Assembly: GCF_025149915.1 (NCBI RefSeq)
Contig: NZ_CP102278.1
Location: 1,100,001 to 1,164,000 of the forward strand
DNA length: 64,000 nucleotides
Reading direction: 5' to 3'
Source: Coprococcus eutactus
Lineage (GTDB): Bacteria; Bacillota; Clostridia; Lachnospirales; Lachnospiraceae
Shown: in pieces, positions 37,912 through 46,668 of the stretch
Layout of the letters: every line of letters begins with the position of its first letter
Numbering within the stretch: position 1 is the first letter of the stretch
Made by a program: the position numbers and the translations under genes
The notes under the pieces: generated by a model
Databases searched by the model: none
Seen by the model: only the letters and a program-made list of their open reading frames with translations
What the model was told of the DNA's origin: nothing

Positions 37912-37956
37912 ATCGCGGAGAAACTAATTCTTAATCGCAAATAACTAAAAAAATTG

Positions 37957-37987
37957 GAAGCCGGGTATATTGCCCGGCTTCTTTTAT
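37957..37987 (+). terminator. Rho-independent terminator of the pilus operon
   Basis: GAAGCCGGG (37957-37965), loop TATATTG, CCCGGCTTC (37973-37981), then TTTT. It lies 45 bases after the giant gene and marks the end of the 20-kb unit. Confidence 0.92.
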
Positions 37988-38029
37988 GTTATACTGTCGG
38001 AGTGAAGATGTTATACTGTTGGAGTGCAG
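37986..38029 (+). repeat. Two tandem 22-bp repeats
   Basis: ATGTTATACTGTCGGAGTGA plus AG (37986-38007) is followed directly by ATGTTATACTGTTGGAGTGC plus AG (38008-38029), with two mismatches; a third partial copy starts at 38030. The repeats lie between the pilus terminator and aroE-aroK. They could be part of the aroE promoter region or neutral. Confidence 0.75.
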
Positions 38030-38167
38030 ATGTTGAAAAGCTTGCGATATGTTGTAACACATAATATGTGTGACAACCTTAAAGTATTAGGGATGCAGAT
38101 TCACTAGAATGAAAATTATTATTATTTATATATAGCTGTGACATGGGAACGGCGGAATGGAGATTAG

Positions 38168-39544
38168 ATGAATATAGATGGTAAGACAAGGCTTTTAGGT
38201 TTGCTTGGAGATCCGGTGGAGCACACGATGTCTCCGGTTATACACAACACTCTCAGTGATGTGCTTGGATTTAATGAAGTATATGTTCCTTTTCACACAA
38301 CAAGCGAGGGGCTCAAGAATGCTGTAAAAGGTGCATATGATCTGAATATTCTTGGGATGAATGCCACGGTACCTCACAAGAATGCGGTTATGGATATGTT
38401 GGTTGATATCGATGCAGGAGCAAAAGCTATCGGCGCAGTGAATACTCTGGTTCGGGTAGAGGGAGGTTACAAAGGATACAACACCGATATGATGGGGCTT
38501 TCGAGGGAACTTGATGTGTATGGCATATCCCTGAAAGAAAGAAATGCGGTTATCCTTGGAGCTGGTGGTGCTGCGAGGGCTGTAGCATATATGTGTGCAG
38601 CGAAGGGGTGCAAGAAAGTATTCATACTTAACAGGACATTACAGAAGGCAGAAGGTATTGCATCTGATATGAACAGATATTTTAAAAAAGATATATTCCT
38701 GCCTGTATTACTTGCGGATTATGAAAAGCTATATGATGAATATAATGATGAGAAGTTTGTAGTGTTCCAGTCTACATCTATAGGTCTTGCACCACATAAT
38801 GAGGATGTGGTTATTGACGACTCAAGATTTTACGAGTTGATAGATGTTGGAATCGATCTGATCTATAATCCATTTGAGACGAAGTTTATGAGACTGTGTC
38901 GTGAGAATGGTGCAAAGGCTTACAATGGACTCAGGATGCTTCTCTATCAGGGGATAATAGCATATGAATTATGGAATAATATTTCAGTCGCCGAGGATGT
39001 GGCAGATATCGTATATAACAAGATGTTGAAATCTGTTAGAAAGAATATAATACTTATTGGATTCATGGGATGCGGCAAGACAACAGTTGGAACAGCGGTT
39101 GCCGGCAGACTGGGATATAATCTGCTTGATGTGGATTTATATATAGAAAAAGAAGCTGGATGCAGCATAAGCCAGATATTTGCTGACAAGGGAGAACAGT
39201 ATTTCAGAGAGCTGGAGACAGATACATTAAAGAAACTAAATGCATCTATATCTCATACTGTGATCTCAACGGGTGGCGGACTTCCGATGAGACCAGAGAA
39301 TGCCGAGGAGCTCAGAAAACTGGGAACGGTCATTTATCTGGATGTACAGCCGGAGGAAGTGATTCGCAGACTTTCTGGCGATACATCAAGACCATTGCTT
39401 CAGGGTGATGATGTAGAAAGAAAAGTCAACAGGCTTATGGATGAGAGAAGACCGGTGTATGAGTCTGAAGCAGATTGTGTGATTCCTGTAACTGGAAGAG
39501 ATGTGGAAGAGATAGTTGACGAATTGGTTTGTATCGTAGAATGA
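38168..39544 (+). CDS. Bifunctional shikimate dehydrogenase / shikimate kinase
   Basis: A 458-residue fusion of two consecutive shikimate-pathway steps. Residues about 1-285 are AroE (GLLGDPVEHTMSPVIHNTL, NATVPHKNAV with the catalytic Lys, VILGAGGAARAVAYM for NADP binding). Residues about 288-458 are AroK/AroL (IILIGFMGCGKTTVGTAVA Walker A, VDLYIEKEAG, STGGGLPMRPEN, LLQGDD). It converts 3-dehydroshikimate to shikimate-3-phosphate. The start at ATG 38168 has GGAG upstream. No other aromatic pathway gene is in the window. Confidence 0.94.
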   Translation: MNIDGKTRLLGLLGDPVEHTMSPVIHNTLSDVLGFNEVYVPFHTTSEGLKNAVKGAYDLNILGMNATVPHKNAVMDMLVDIDAGAKAIGAVNTLVRVEGGYKGYNTDMMGLSRELDVYGISLKERNAVILGAGGAARAVAYMCAAKGCKKVFILNRTLQKAEGIASDMNRYFKKDIFLPVLLADYEKLYDEYNDEKFVVFQSTSIGLAPHNEDVVIDDSRFYELIDVGIDLIYNPFETKFMRLCRENGAKAYNGLRMLLYQGIIAYELWNNISVAEDVADIVYNKMLKSVRKNIILIGFMGCGKTTVGTAVAGRLGYNLLDVDLYIEKEAGCSISQIFADKGEQYFRELETDTLKKLNASISHTVISTGGGLPMRPENAEELRKLGTVIYLDVQPEEVIRRLSGDTSRPLLQGDDVERKVNRLMDERRPVYESEADCVIPVTGRDVEEIVDELVCIVE

Positions 39545-39630
39545 GTATTTGATGTGATCAAAGATATAAACAAGCTAAACAAATAAAAGAAAACAGGTAC
39601 GGAAAGCATATATCATATATAGAAGGGAAG

Positions 39631-40737
39631 ATGACATTTATGGAGTCTGAGAGAACAAGGGTAGAACTTGAAAAAGTAATTCGTGAATTGGACCTTGATG
39701 CAATATTGATAACGGACAGATATAATATGAGGTATATCGCTTCATATCGCGGAGAGGGAGTCATATTTTATACAAAAGACGCAAAGTATGTACTCACTGA
39801 TTCCAGGTATACAGAACAGGTGGAGAGAGAATGTGATGGATACGAATGCATAGATATTGCTGGTTTAGGATATGCCGGTAATTTAAATCAATTGATAGCC
39901 ACAATAAAATGTTCTCCGGAGTATACAGGAAGTAAAGTAAGGGTGGGATTCGAGAATCTCAGTATCTCATACAGTGATTATGATATATATCAGAATAAAC
40001 TTGATGAGGTTGAACTTGTAGCTATAGATGGAAGACTCGATTCCATCAGGGAGATAAAGACAGATGATGAGATCGAGAAGCTCCGTGTTGCAGAGTCCAT
40101 AGGGGATGCGGCGTTTAAGTACATTCTGGGATTTTTGAAGGAAGGAATAACAGAGAAAGAGGTTGCCCTGGAACTGGAATACTATATGAAAAAGAATGGC
40201 GCTGAGGGCCTGAGCTTTGACACGATAGCTGCTTCAGGAAGGAATTCGTCCATGCCGCACGCTATACCATCAGACAAGAAGCTTGAAGCGGGAGACTTCC
40301 TGACGATGGACTTTGGATGCATATATGATGGGTACTGTTCAGATATGACAAGAACTGTTGCGATAGGATATGCATCGGACAGCATGAGATCGGTATATGA
40401 TATAGTTTTAAGGGCTCAACTAGAGTCGATGAAGCATATAAAGGCAGGCGCACTGTGTAACGAAGTGGATGCAGCTGCCAGGAGAGTGATAGCAGATGCC
40501 GGATATGGCAATTGTTTTGGCCATGGACTGGGACATTCTGTAGGATTGTTCATTCATGAGAATCCGAGATTTTCACCAAAATGCAATGCATTACTGAAGC
40601 CGGGCATTGTCATAACTGTGGAACCGGGAATTTATATTCCGGGTCAGTTTGGTGTCAGGATAGAGGATCTGGTTGTTGTGACAGAGGATGGGTTTGTAAA
40701 TCTTGCAAGAGCGGAAAAGAGCCTTATCATAGTCTAG
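39631..40737 (+). CDS. Xaa-Pro aminopeptidase (M24 family)
   Basis: Metallopeptidase removing N-terminal residues before proline. The 368-residue protein has the creatinase-type N-terminal domain (LDAILITDRYNMRYIASYRG) and the pita-bread catalytic domain with metal ligands in MDFGCIYDGYCSDMTRTV (two Asp), GHGLGHSVGLFIHENP (His), VEPGIYIP (Glu) and RIEDLVVV (Glu). Another in-frame ATG at 39640 is possible; AAGGG sits 3 bases before the first and 12 before the second. An M24 gene upstream of efp is the standard Firmicute order, here with yfhO inserted between them. Confidence 0.93.
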   Translation: MTFMESERTRVELEKVIRELDLDAILITDRYNMRYIASYRGEGVIFYTKDAKYVLTDSRYTEQVERECDGYECIDIAGLGYAGNLNQLIATIKCSPEYTGSKVRVGFENLSISYSDYDIYQNKLDEVELVAIDGRLDSIREIKTDDEIEKLRVAESIGDAAFKYILGFLKEGITEKEVALELEYYMKKNGAEGLSFDTIAASGRNSSMPHAIPSDKKLEAGDFLTMDFGCIYDGYCSDMTRTVAIGYASDSMRSVYDIVLRAQLESMKHIKAGALCNEVDAAARRVIADAGYGNCFGHGLGHSVGLFIHENPRFSPKCNALLKPGIVITVEPGIYIPGQFGVRIEDLVVVTEDGFVNLARAEKSLIIV

Positions 40738-40797
40738 CTTATATGCGTGGGAGATGTCAGCAAACCAGGGATAAATGTATGAATGGAGAAAAATAGA

Positions 40798-43560
40798 ATG
40801 GATAGTAATCTGACTAATGTGCCAGAGGAAAATCATGAAGAAAGAATAAAACATAATGAGAAAGGCTGCTCAAGAACTAAAAATAAACACTGGTATGTTG
40901 GGATCTTTATTGCATCAGTACTTTTGTATACTATAGTGATAGCGGTGGAGGGGGCATATCCGTTTGGAAAAAGGTGCTTCCTGACTGACGATGCATATGT
41001 CCAGTACAACACCATGCTAAGAACATTGATAGAGTATGTACACAGTGGTGACAAAAGTGCAATTCTATGGAATAGAGGTATGGGAACTGATATGTACCTG
41101 ACCGCACTTTATTACCTGATGAGTCCGTTTAACATCATCGCGTTGTTGATGGGGGAAAAGCATGTTGAATTAGCTCTTATCTTCATCATAGTGTTAAAAG
41201 GCTCACTGGTTACAGTCACAGGCCTATATTATTTCCGTAACACGACTGTGTTCGCGAATGAAGATAGAAACAGCAAGGCTGGTGGATGGGTCAGCTTTTG
41301 CTGTGCTCTGGCGTGGGGATTCTGTGGATACTTAGTTGCTTATGGACAGAATATCATATGGCTTGATGCGATTATTCTTATGCCACTTATAGCTCTGGCT
41401 GTGGAGAAAGTGAATATGGGAGAGTCATATATAAGATATATTCTTCTTCTCACGTTGGTTTTTATATTTAATTTTTATTATGCATTTTATGTATGTATGT
41501 TCATAGTTGTATATTATATTCTTCTAGACAGACGAACTTTCGGAGAGCTGCTCAGAAATGGCTTGAAGCTGGCTGGATTGTCTGTGGCTGCAGTTATGCT
41601 GGCGGGAATAGTGTTGGTTCCTGCTGCACTCAGCATCATGAAAGCTGGTGACACAACACTTAACAGTTCAGATACTTTGGACATGTGGGGAGATTTTGGA
41701 CATTATATTGTGTCCTTTTTCCCGTTCAAAGAAGTGACAAATGGATATATGTACAACAACAACAATTATTGCGGAACAATTGTAGTGTTGCTGCTGTTCG
41801 TGTTTGTCCTGTCGTCATCGGTGTCACTTAAAGATAAATTGAAGTATGCTGCCGTAGTGTTGATGTTTATGCTTGCGGCCAATTTTCTGCCTCTTAATTA
41901 TGTGTTCCACGGATTTGTTGTTCCCCACGGAACGGGAAATCGATTTGCGATCATTCTCACATTTGTCATGTTGATGATCGCCTATAGGATACTTACAGAT
42001 ATAGAGTCTGTGAAAACGTATGCAGTTGCTGGAGCCGGAATTGCAGGCGGAGTTGTATTTGCATTGTCATTTACAGATGAAAACATGCTTCAGGTGTTTT
42101 ACTGTTATGTGGGATTTCTTCTGGTCATGGCAGTCAGCCTTATTGTTATGGTGCTGTTATCTAGAAAGAGCATAAAGAAAACTACAGCACTTGTCATCAT
42201 AATGGTGCTGTGGGTGGCAGAAATATGCTGCAATATGGTTGTGACCATGAAAGACAAGGCAAATGAAGGAGACATGATTGATAATATACACTTGTCAGAG
42301 TGGAATGCACAGTATCAGATGCTTAATACGGATGGAAAATCGCGAAAGACAGCTCTGTTAAATGATAATTATGTGCAAAATTCTGACGTGAACTGGTATT
42401 CATCGATGATAAATGGATATTATGTCAATGCGTTTGAGACCATGGGAATGGCACATTTTGATAATGTTGAGTGTGTGTATGATGGCGCGACACCTCTTAC
42501 AGCTATGATGTATAATGTCAGATATGTTCTGACGAACTCAAAGAATACAAATGGTGGATATCATTCGATATATAGCGGTGAGATATATAGCGTATATGAG
42601 GCGGATGAGTTGGCTGACTGGGGATTTATGACAGGTGAAGGCATAAAAAAGTGGAATGCTGATGGAAATGTAGCAGAGAATCAATCCAAGTTCTTGGAAT
42701 GTGGGTTTGGCGATGAACTGGCTGATCTGAATAGCGAAAATCTTCAGAACTCCCTACAACTTTCTCAGCTTATGGAGCTTATTCCGTGGGGGGACATATC
42801 CTATGATGTGGCACACGGATTGGGAATGTTGCAGAGATATATGGCGCCGGAGGGTAGATTTATAAATCGTGGACTTACACAGATATTTAATTTTGGAGAT
42901 TTTAAAGAAACAGGAATTGGTGAATACATATATTCGGGAAACAGTACCCAGTACCATGCGTGCGTACAGCTTCGATTTACAGCTGACAGAGACATGGATC
43001 TGTACGTGTACAGTGCAGATAACAGAGATCAGGCAGTTACCACGTATATAGATGGAGAAGAGTCTTCCTCGGTTATGTATACATCGTCAGGGCAGCTTGC
43101 CTATGGAGGACATGTGAAAAAGGGACAGAAGGTGAAGGTGTCAGTCATCGGCGGGGCTTCTGTAGGTGAGTCAGCGATAAAGGAAATTCAGCTTTATAGC
43201 TTTAACACAGAACTATTCGAGAAGGCTAAGTCATCTATAACTGATGAGACCCTCATAAGTGACGGCTTTTCAGGCAATACTTTTAAAGGACATGTAACGG
43301 CAAAGAAGGATGGCGTGCTCTATCTGGCGTTCCCGTACAGTGACGGATACACGATATACGTGGACGGCAGAAAGGCAGAAAAAATTCTTCTCGGCAAGGG
43401 GAATATGGGAGTGGAATTGTCTGGTGGCGAACATGAGATAAAGCTTGAATATCATACGCCGGGATTTGCCTTTGGAATAATCGTAAGCTGTGCTGGATTG
43501 GTATTTTTAGTACTTATCTGCATGCATGGCAGAACGAAAAGAAAAGCAGCTGTTAAATAA
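40798..43560 (+). CDS. YfhO family membrane protein
   Basis: A 920-residue polytopic membrane protein with about a dozen hydrophobic segments in the first 480 residues and a large C-terminal extracytoplasmic beta-rich region (about 500-880), ending in another membrane helix (GFAFGIIVSCAGLVFLVLIC). Motifs such as AWGFCGYLVAYGQNIIWLDA and GTGNRFAII are typical of the YfhO family (GT-C-like fold). Bacillus YfhO is involved in glycosylation of lipoteichoic acid; a similar envelope glycosylation role is inferred. ATG 40798 has GGAG eight bases upstream and is preferred over ATG 40783. Confidence 0.85.
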   Translation: MDSNLTNVPEENHEERIKHNEKGCSRTKNKHWYVGIFIASVLLYTIVIAVEGAYPFGKRCFLTDDAYVQYNTMLRTLIEYVHSGDKSAILWNRGMGTDMYLTALYYLMSPFNIIALLMGEKHVELALIFIIVLKGSLVTVTGLYYFRNTTVFANEDRNSKAGGWVSFCCALAWGFCGYLVAYGQNIIWLDAIILMPLIALAVEKVNMGESYIRYILLLTLVFIFNFYYAFYVCMFIVVYYILLDRRTFGELLRNGLKLAGLSVAAVMLAGIVLVPAALSIMKAGDTTLNSSDTLDMWGDFGHYIVSFFPFKEVTNGYMYNNNNYCGTIVVLLLFVFVLSSSVSLKDKLKYAAVVLMFMLAANFLPLNYVFHGFVVPHGTGNRFAIILTFVMLMIAYRILTDIESVKTYAVAGAGIAGGVVFALSFTDENMLQVFYCYVGFLLVMAVSLIVMVLLSRKSIKKTTALVIIMVLWVAEICCNMVVTMKDKANEGDMIDNIHLSEWNAQYQMLNTDGKSRKTALLNDNYVQNSDVNWYSSMINGYYVNAFETMGMAHFDNVECVYDGATPLTAMMYNVRYVLTNSKNTNGGYHSIYSGEIYSVYEADELADWGFMTGEGIKKWNADGNVAENQSKFLECGFGDELADLNSENLQNSLQLSQLMELIPWGDISYDVAHGLGMLQRYMAPEGRFINRGLTQIFNFGDFKETGIGEYIYSGNSTQYHACVQLRFTADRDMDLYVYSADNRDQAVTTYIDGEESSSVMYTSSGQLAYGGHVKKGQKVKVSVIGGASVGESAIKEIQLYSFNTELFEKAKSSITDETLISDGFSGNTFKGHVTAKKDGVLYLAFPYSDGYTIYVDGRKAEKILLGKGNMGVELSGGEHEIKLEYHTPGFAFGIIVSCAGLVFLVLICMHGRTKRKAAVK

Positions 43561-43570
43561 AGGCAGAAGG

Positions 43571-43734
43571 TATGTGTATAGCTGAATATGTATAGCAGTG
43601 TATGCGTAGCTGAGCATGTATATAGCTGAGTATGTATATCTGCGTATGCGTAGCTGAGTATATATAGCAGTGTATGAATATAGCTGAGTATACACAGCTG
43701 CGTATGCGTATAGTTGCAGTATGTCTGTGTATGG
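43571..43734 (+). repeat. Degenerate short tandem repeats between yfhO and efp
   Basis: About ten imperfect units of 14-17 bases of the form TATGNNTA(TA)GCTGAG run through this stretch, for example TATGCGTAGCTGAG at two places, with TATAGCAGTG variants between. The reverse strand is open and would give a Tyr/Ile/Thr-rich peptide, which is a by-product of the repeat. The tract lies just upstream of the efp promoter. Confidence 0.8.
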
Positions 43735-43744
43735 TAAAAAATAG

Positions 43745-43773
43745 TTGAAAAATTATTTCATATATTATAAAAT
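43745..43773 (+). promoter_or_regulatory. Promoter of efp
   Basis: TTGAAA (43745-43750), 17-base spacer, TAAAAT (43768-43773). It is followed by a short leader containing a 21-bp tandem duplication. Confidence 0.6.
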
Positions 43774-43777
43774 GTGA

Positions 43778-43819
43778 CAAGAAGTTTGTATCTTTAAGCA
43801 AGAAGTTAATATCTTTAAG
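43778..43819 (+). repeat. 21-bp tandem duplication in the efp leader
   Basis: CAAGAAGTTTGTATCTTTAA plus G (43778-43798) is repeated as CAAGAAGTTAATATCTTTAA plus G (43799-43819), with two mismatches. The end of the second copy merges with the ribosome-binding site AAGGAGG (43817-43823), so the first copy carries a partial site (TTTAAG) as well. Confidence 0.8.
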
Positions 43820-43834
43820 GAGGATAAGATAGTT

Positions 43835-44401
43835 ATGGCAGAGATGATCTCAGCAGGCGATTTTAGAAACGGCGTTACGATCGAATTCGAGGGAAATATT
43901 TATCAGATTATAGAGTTCCAGCACGTTAAGCCAGGAAAGGGTGCAGCTTTCGTAAGAACAAAGCTTAAGAACATCAAGAACGGCGGTGTTGTAGAGAAGT
44001 CATTCCGTCCAACAGAGAAGTGTGAGAAGGCTCACATCGAGAGAAAGGATATGCAGTATCTTTACAATGACGGAGATCTTTTCTATTTCATGGATCCAGA
44101 GACATATGATCAGATTCCTATCAGCTCAGCAGCTATAGGTGATTCACTTAAGTTCGTTAAGGAGAACGAGCTCTGTAAGATCTGTTCACACAACGGCAAC
44201 GTATTTGCTGTAGAGCCACCTCTTTTTGTAGAGCTGGTTATCACAGAGTGCGAGCCTGGTGTAAAGGGCGATACAGCAACAGGTGCTACAAAGCCATGTA
44301 CAGTTGAGACAGGCGCTCAGGTATCAGTACCTCTCTTCGTAAACGAGGGTGACACGATCAAGATCGATACACGTACAGGTGAGTATCTTTCAAGAGTTTA
44401 A
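43835..44401 (+). CDS. efp: Translation elongation factor P
   Basis: Relieves ribosome stalling at polyproline stretches. The 188-residue protein has the three beta-barrel domains of EF-P. The modifiable lysine loop is [10 protein letters not shown] (Lys35), and the C-terminal signature INTRTGEY-like segment reads [14 protein letters not shown]. Codon use is strongly biased (ATC, few ATA), like dnaK. It is monocistronic: its own promoter upstream and a strong terminator at 44440-44473. Confidence 0.97.
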   Translation: MAEMISAGDFRNGVTIEFEGNIYQIIEFQHVKPGKGAAFVRTKLKNIKNGGVVEKSFRPTEKCEKAHIERKDMQYLYNDGDLFYFMDPETYDQIPISSAAIGDSLKFVKENELCKICSHNGNVFAVEPPLFVELVITECEPGVKGDTATGATKPCTVETGAQVSVPLFVNEGDTIKIDTRTGEYLSRV

Positions 44402-44439
44402 TTCACAGCGTGTAACAATATTAATAGAAACTATCATAG

Positions 44440-44473
44440 ATCAGGTATGGCGGTTGCTGTACCTGATTTTTTT
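44440..44473 (+). terminator. Rho-independent terminator of efp
   Basis: ATCAGGTA (44440-44447), 12-base loop, TACCTGAT (44460-44467), then six T. It separates efp from the spoIIIA operon. Confidence 0.9.
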
Positions 44474-44514
44474 ATGCAATCAGTTCCCTGCGTGTTCTAA
44501 ATCCTCAACCCCAT

Positions 44515-44542
44515 GAATATATTGTTTATGTAGTCATAATAG
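44515..44542 (+). promoter_or_regulatory. Candidate sigma-E promoter of the spoIIIA operon
   Basis: GAATATATT (44515-44523) and CATAATAG (44535-44542) resemble the sigma-E -35 (ATA) and -10 (CATACAAT) elements at about the expected spacing. They lie 27 bases before spoIIIAA and after the efp terminator. spoIIIA is sigma-E dependent in Bacillus and Clostridioides. Confidence 0.4.
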
Positions 44543-44568
44543 CAGAGTGATCACAAGAGGGAAAATGT

Positions 44569-45501
44569 ATGTGCGGAGAAGATGTATTGCGCCTGCTGCC
44601 GGTGAGGATCAGGTGTATGGTGGAGAAACTGAAACTGGATTTCAGCAGATTGTGGGAGATCAGGCTCAGGGTGAACAGCCCGTTTATTCTGAGGTATGAG
44701 GACAGCGAGATATATGTGGATTCAAGGGGAATGAAGACGGATGATGCGGCAAAGGCTTACATAGTGACTGCCAGGGATGTGAATGATACCTTGGAATGTG
44801 TGTGCAACCACTCACTGTATGCTTACGAGGATGAGATAAGGCAGGGCTTTGTGACTGTGTGCGGAGGTCATAGAGTAGGTGTTGCGGGAAAGATCATATT
44901 GGACGGAAACAGGATAAAGTGTATACGGCACATATCGTTTCTCAACATAAGGGTTGCCCATGAGATCAAGGGTTGTAGCAACAGAGTGATGCAGTACATA
45001 GTGAGCGGTGGAAGACTTCTGAACACACTCATCGTATCAGCGCCATGTCATGGCAAGACCACTTTGCTCAGGGATATCATAAGGGTGGTGTCCAACAGCG
45101 GAACCACGGTGGGAGTTGTAGATGAGAGATCTGAGATAGCGGCATGTTACAAGGGGATACCTCAAAACGATGTGGGTATAAGGACTGATGTGCTTGACTG
45201 CTGCCCGAAGGCTGCGGGAATGATGATGTTAGTCAGGACCATGGCACCGGAGCTTATAGCGGTCGATGAGATAGGTGGGCCTGCGGATGTGGACGCGATA
45301 TTTGGCGTCGTAAACTGTGGGTGCAGATTGCTTGCCACAGCTCATGGCTACTCCATAGATGATGTGCGGGAGAGAACCGGTATAAGAAGACTTGTGGAAA
45401 ACCGCGTGTTTGAGAGATACGTTGTTCTGGGGGGAGAGAAAGCAGGGCAGGTATCAGACATATTTGACGGTCAGGGCAACAGACTGTGCTGGTGCGAATG
45501 A
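44569..45501 (+). CDS. spoIIIAA: Stage III sporulation protein AA, ATPase
   Basis: Cytoplasmic ATPase, related to secretion ATPases, of the mother-cell side of the SpoIIIA-SpoIIQ channel. The 310-residue protein has EIRLRVNSPFILRYE near the start, HRVGVAGKIILDG, VVDERSEIAACYKG and ELIAVDEIGGPADVDAI (Walker B). The P-loop reads SAPCHGKTTLLRDI (about 157-170): the first Gly of GxxxxGKT is Ser here and the usual Gly before the second turn is Cys, a departure from the family's GPPGCGKTT. The rest is intact, so activity is probably kept. First gene of the operon. Confidence 0.93.
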   Translation: MCGEDVLRLLPVRIRCMVEKLKLDFSRLWEIRLRVNSPFILRYEDSEIYVDSRGMKTDDAAKAYIVTARDVNDTLECVCNHSLYAYEDEIRQGFVTVCGGHRVGVAGKIILDGNRIKCIRHISFLNIRVAHEIKGCSNRVMQYIVSGGRLLNTLIVSAPCHGKTTLLRDIIRVVSNSGTTVGVVDERSEIAACYKGIPQNDVGIRTDVLDCCPKAAGMMMLVRTMAPELIAVDEIGGPADVDAIFGVVNCGCRLLATAHGYSIDDVRERTGIRRLVENRVFERYVVLGGEKAGQVSDIFDGQGNRLCWCE

Positions 45502-45525
45502 CGCCGGGGAGGATGAAGTAGATAT

Positions 45526-46044
45526 ATGTTGAAGATAACAGGCTGCTTTCTTATACTGTATGCCTCATTTATGACAGGACATGCAGTGGGCAGCTTTCAC
45601 ACAAGAATGGTGAGTGAGCTGGAGGAGCTCATTTTACTGATACAGATCATAAAGAACCAGATAATATACGAGGGAACAGAGCTGCCTGAACTGCTTGCCA
45701 GATGTGAGAAGCGCACTAAGGGAGCTGTGAAGATGTGGCTGCACAGCCTCAACGAAGACGTTTCCGGCGGCAGGGACAAGCCATTTGGCGAATTGTGGCG
45801 GGATTCGATGGCAGTGCTGTCGGATCTCTCGGCAGTCCGCGCGGATGTGGTGGAGGAGATTGGCCGTCTTGGTGATATACTCGGAGATATGGATGTCGAT
45901 GCACAGATATCCAGGATATCGCTGATAGAGAATATAATCACTGACAAATATGAGAGGGAGAGAAACAGAAATGGGGGGATCAGGAAGCTTTCCAATTCCC
46001 TTGGGATACTGGCAGGACTGTTCATCGTGATAATGTTATTGTGA
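45526..46044 (+). CDS. spoIIIAB: Stage III sporulation protein AB
   Basis: A 172-residue GspF-like membrane protein with an N-terminal segment (ITGCFLILYASFMTGHAVG) and a C-terminal hydrophobic end (LGILAGLFIVIMLL). The helical domain between contains ELEELILLIQIIKNQIIYEG, as in the family. It is thought to be the platform of the SpoIIIA complex. It begins 24 bases after spoIIIAA. Confidence 0.93.
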   Translation: MLKITGCFLILYASFMTGHAVGSFHTRMVSELEELILLIQIIKNQIIYEGTELPELLARCEKRTKGAVKMWLHSLNEDVSGGRDKPFGELWRDSMAVLSDLSAVRADVVEEIGRLGDILGDMDVDAQISRISLIENIITDKYERERNRNGGIRKLSNSLGILAGLFIVIMLL

Positions 46045-46063
46045 GCGTAGAGGAGAGGAAACT

Positions 46064-46264
46064 ATGACGATCCAGATACTGTTGAAAATAGGGGCGGTAG
46101 GTATCCTGGTGGCATTGCTGAACCAGATACTCAAGCATTCCGGGAAAGAGGAGCATGCATATCTTCTTAATCTGGCAGGGCTTATCATAGTGTTGTCATG
46201 GGTGATTCCCTATATACGGGATCTGTTTAATGAGATAATGGAACTTGTAAATCTGGGACAGTGA
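46064..46264 (+). CDS. spoIIIAC: Stage III sporulation protein AC
   Basis: A 66-residue membrane protein with two predicted helices (ILLKIGAVGILVALLNQILK and YLLNLAGLIIVLSWVIPYI). The family motif KHSGKEEHAYLLNLAG is clear. It is part of the forespore-mother cell channel. Its stop codon overlaps the region where spoIIIAD begins. Confidence 0.95.
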   Translation: MTIQILLKIGAVGILVALLNQILKHSGKEEHAYLLNLAGLIIVLSWVIPYIRDLFNEIMELVNLGQ

Positions 46265-46278
46265 TGGATGGTGATGTG

Positions 46279-46668
46279 ATGAATCTGATAGCAGTGTCAT
46301 TTGCAGCGGTGATAGTGGTACTCATAGCCATAAAGATAAAGGATATGGATTCCGGATATGGAGTCATTCTCTCGATGGCGGGCTGTGTGATGGTGATGTA
46401 TTTCGTGGTTAGTAGATTCAGACAGATCACGGATTATATAGACAGGATCACAGCATACATATCGGTAAATATCACATACATAGATGTTATCCTGAAGATG
46501 ATCGGTCTTGCATATGTGTGTCAGTTTTCAAGTGACCTGTGCAGGGATGCGGGATACAATGCCATAGCCTCCCAGGTTGAGATGGCGGGAAAGATATCCC
46601 TCATACTTCTAAGCATGCCGGTTCTCATGAGTGTGATAGATCTGGTGGTGAAGATAGTTGAAGGGTAG
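46279..46668 (+). CDS. spoIIIAD: Stage III sporulation protein AD
   Basis: A 129-residue polytopic membrane protein (MNLIAVSFAAVIVVLIAIKI, then GVILSMAGCVMVMYFV and VILKMIGLAYVCQFSSDLC) of the channel complex. I chose ATG 46279, which gives the family N-terminus with GGTGAT upstream. GTG 46261 and ATG 46264 are in frame, and ATG 46264 would overlap the spoIIIAC stop codon. Confidence 0.92.
   Translation: MNLIAVSFAAVIVVLIAIKIKDMDSGYGVILSMAGCVMVMYFVVSRFRQITDYIDRITAYISVNITYIDVILKMIGLAYVCQFSSDLCRDAGYNAIASQVEMAGKISLILLSMPVLMSVIDLVVKIVEG

Noticed and set aside
43507..43801. Minus-strand frames giving Tyr/Ile/Thr-rich peptides
   Set aside because: They are produced by the tandem repeat tract between yfhO and efp; no ribosome-binding site or family resemblance.
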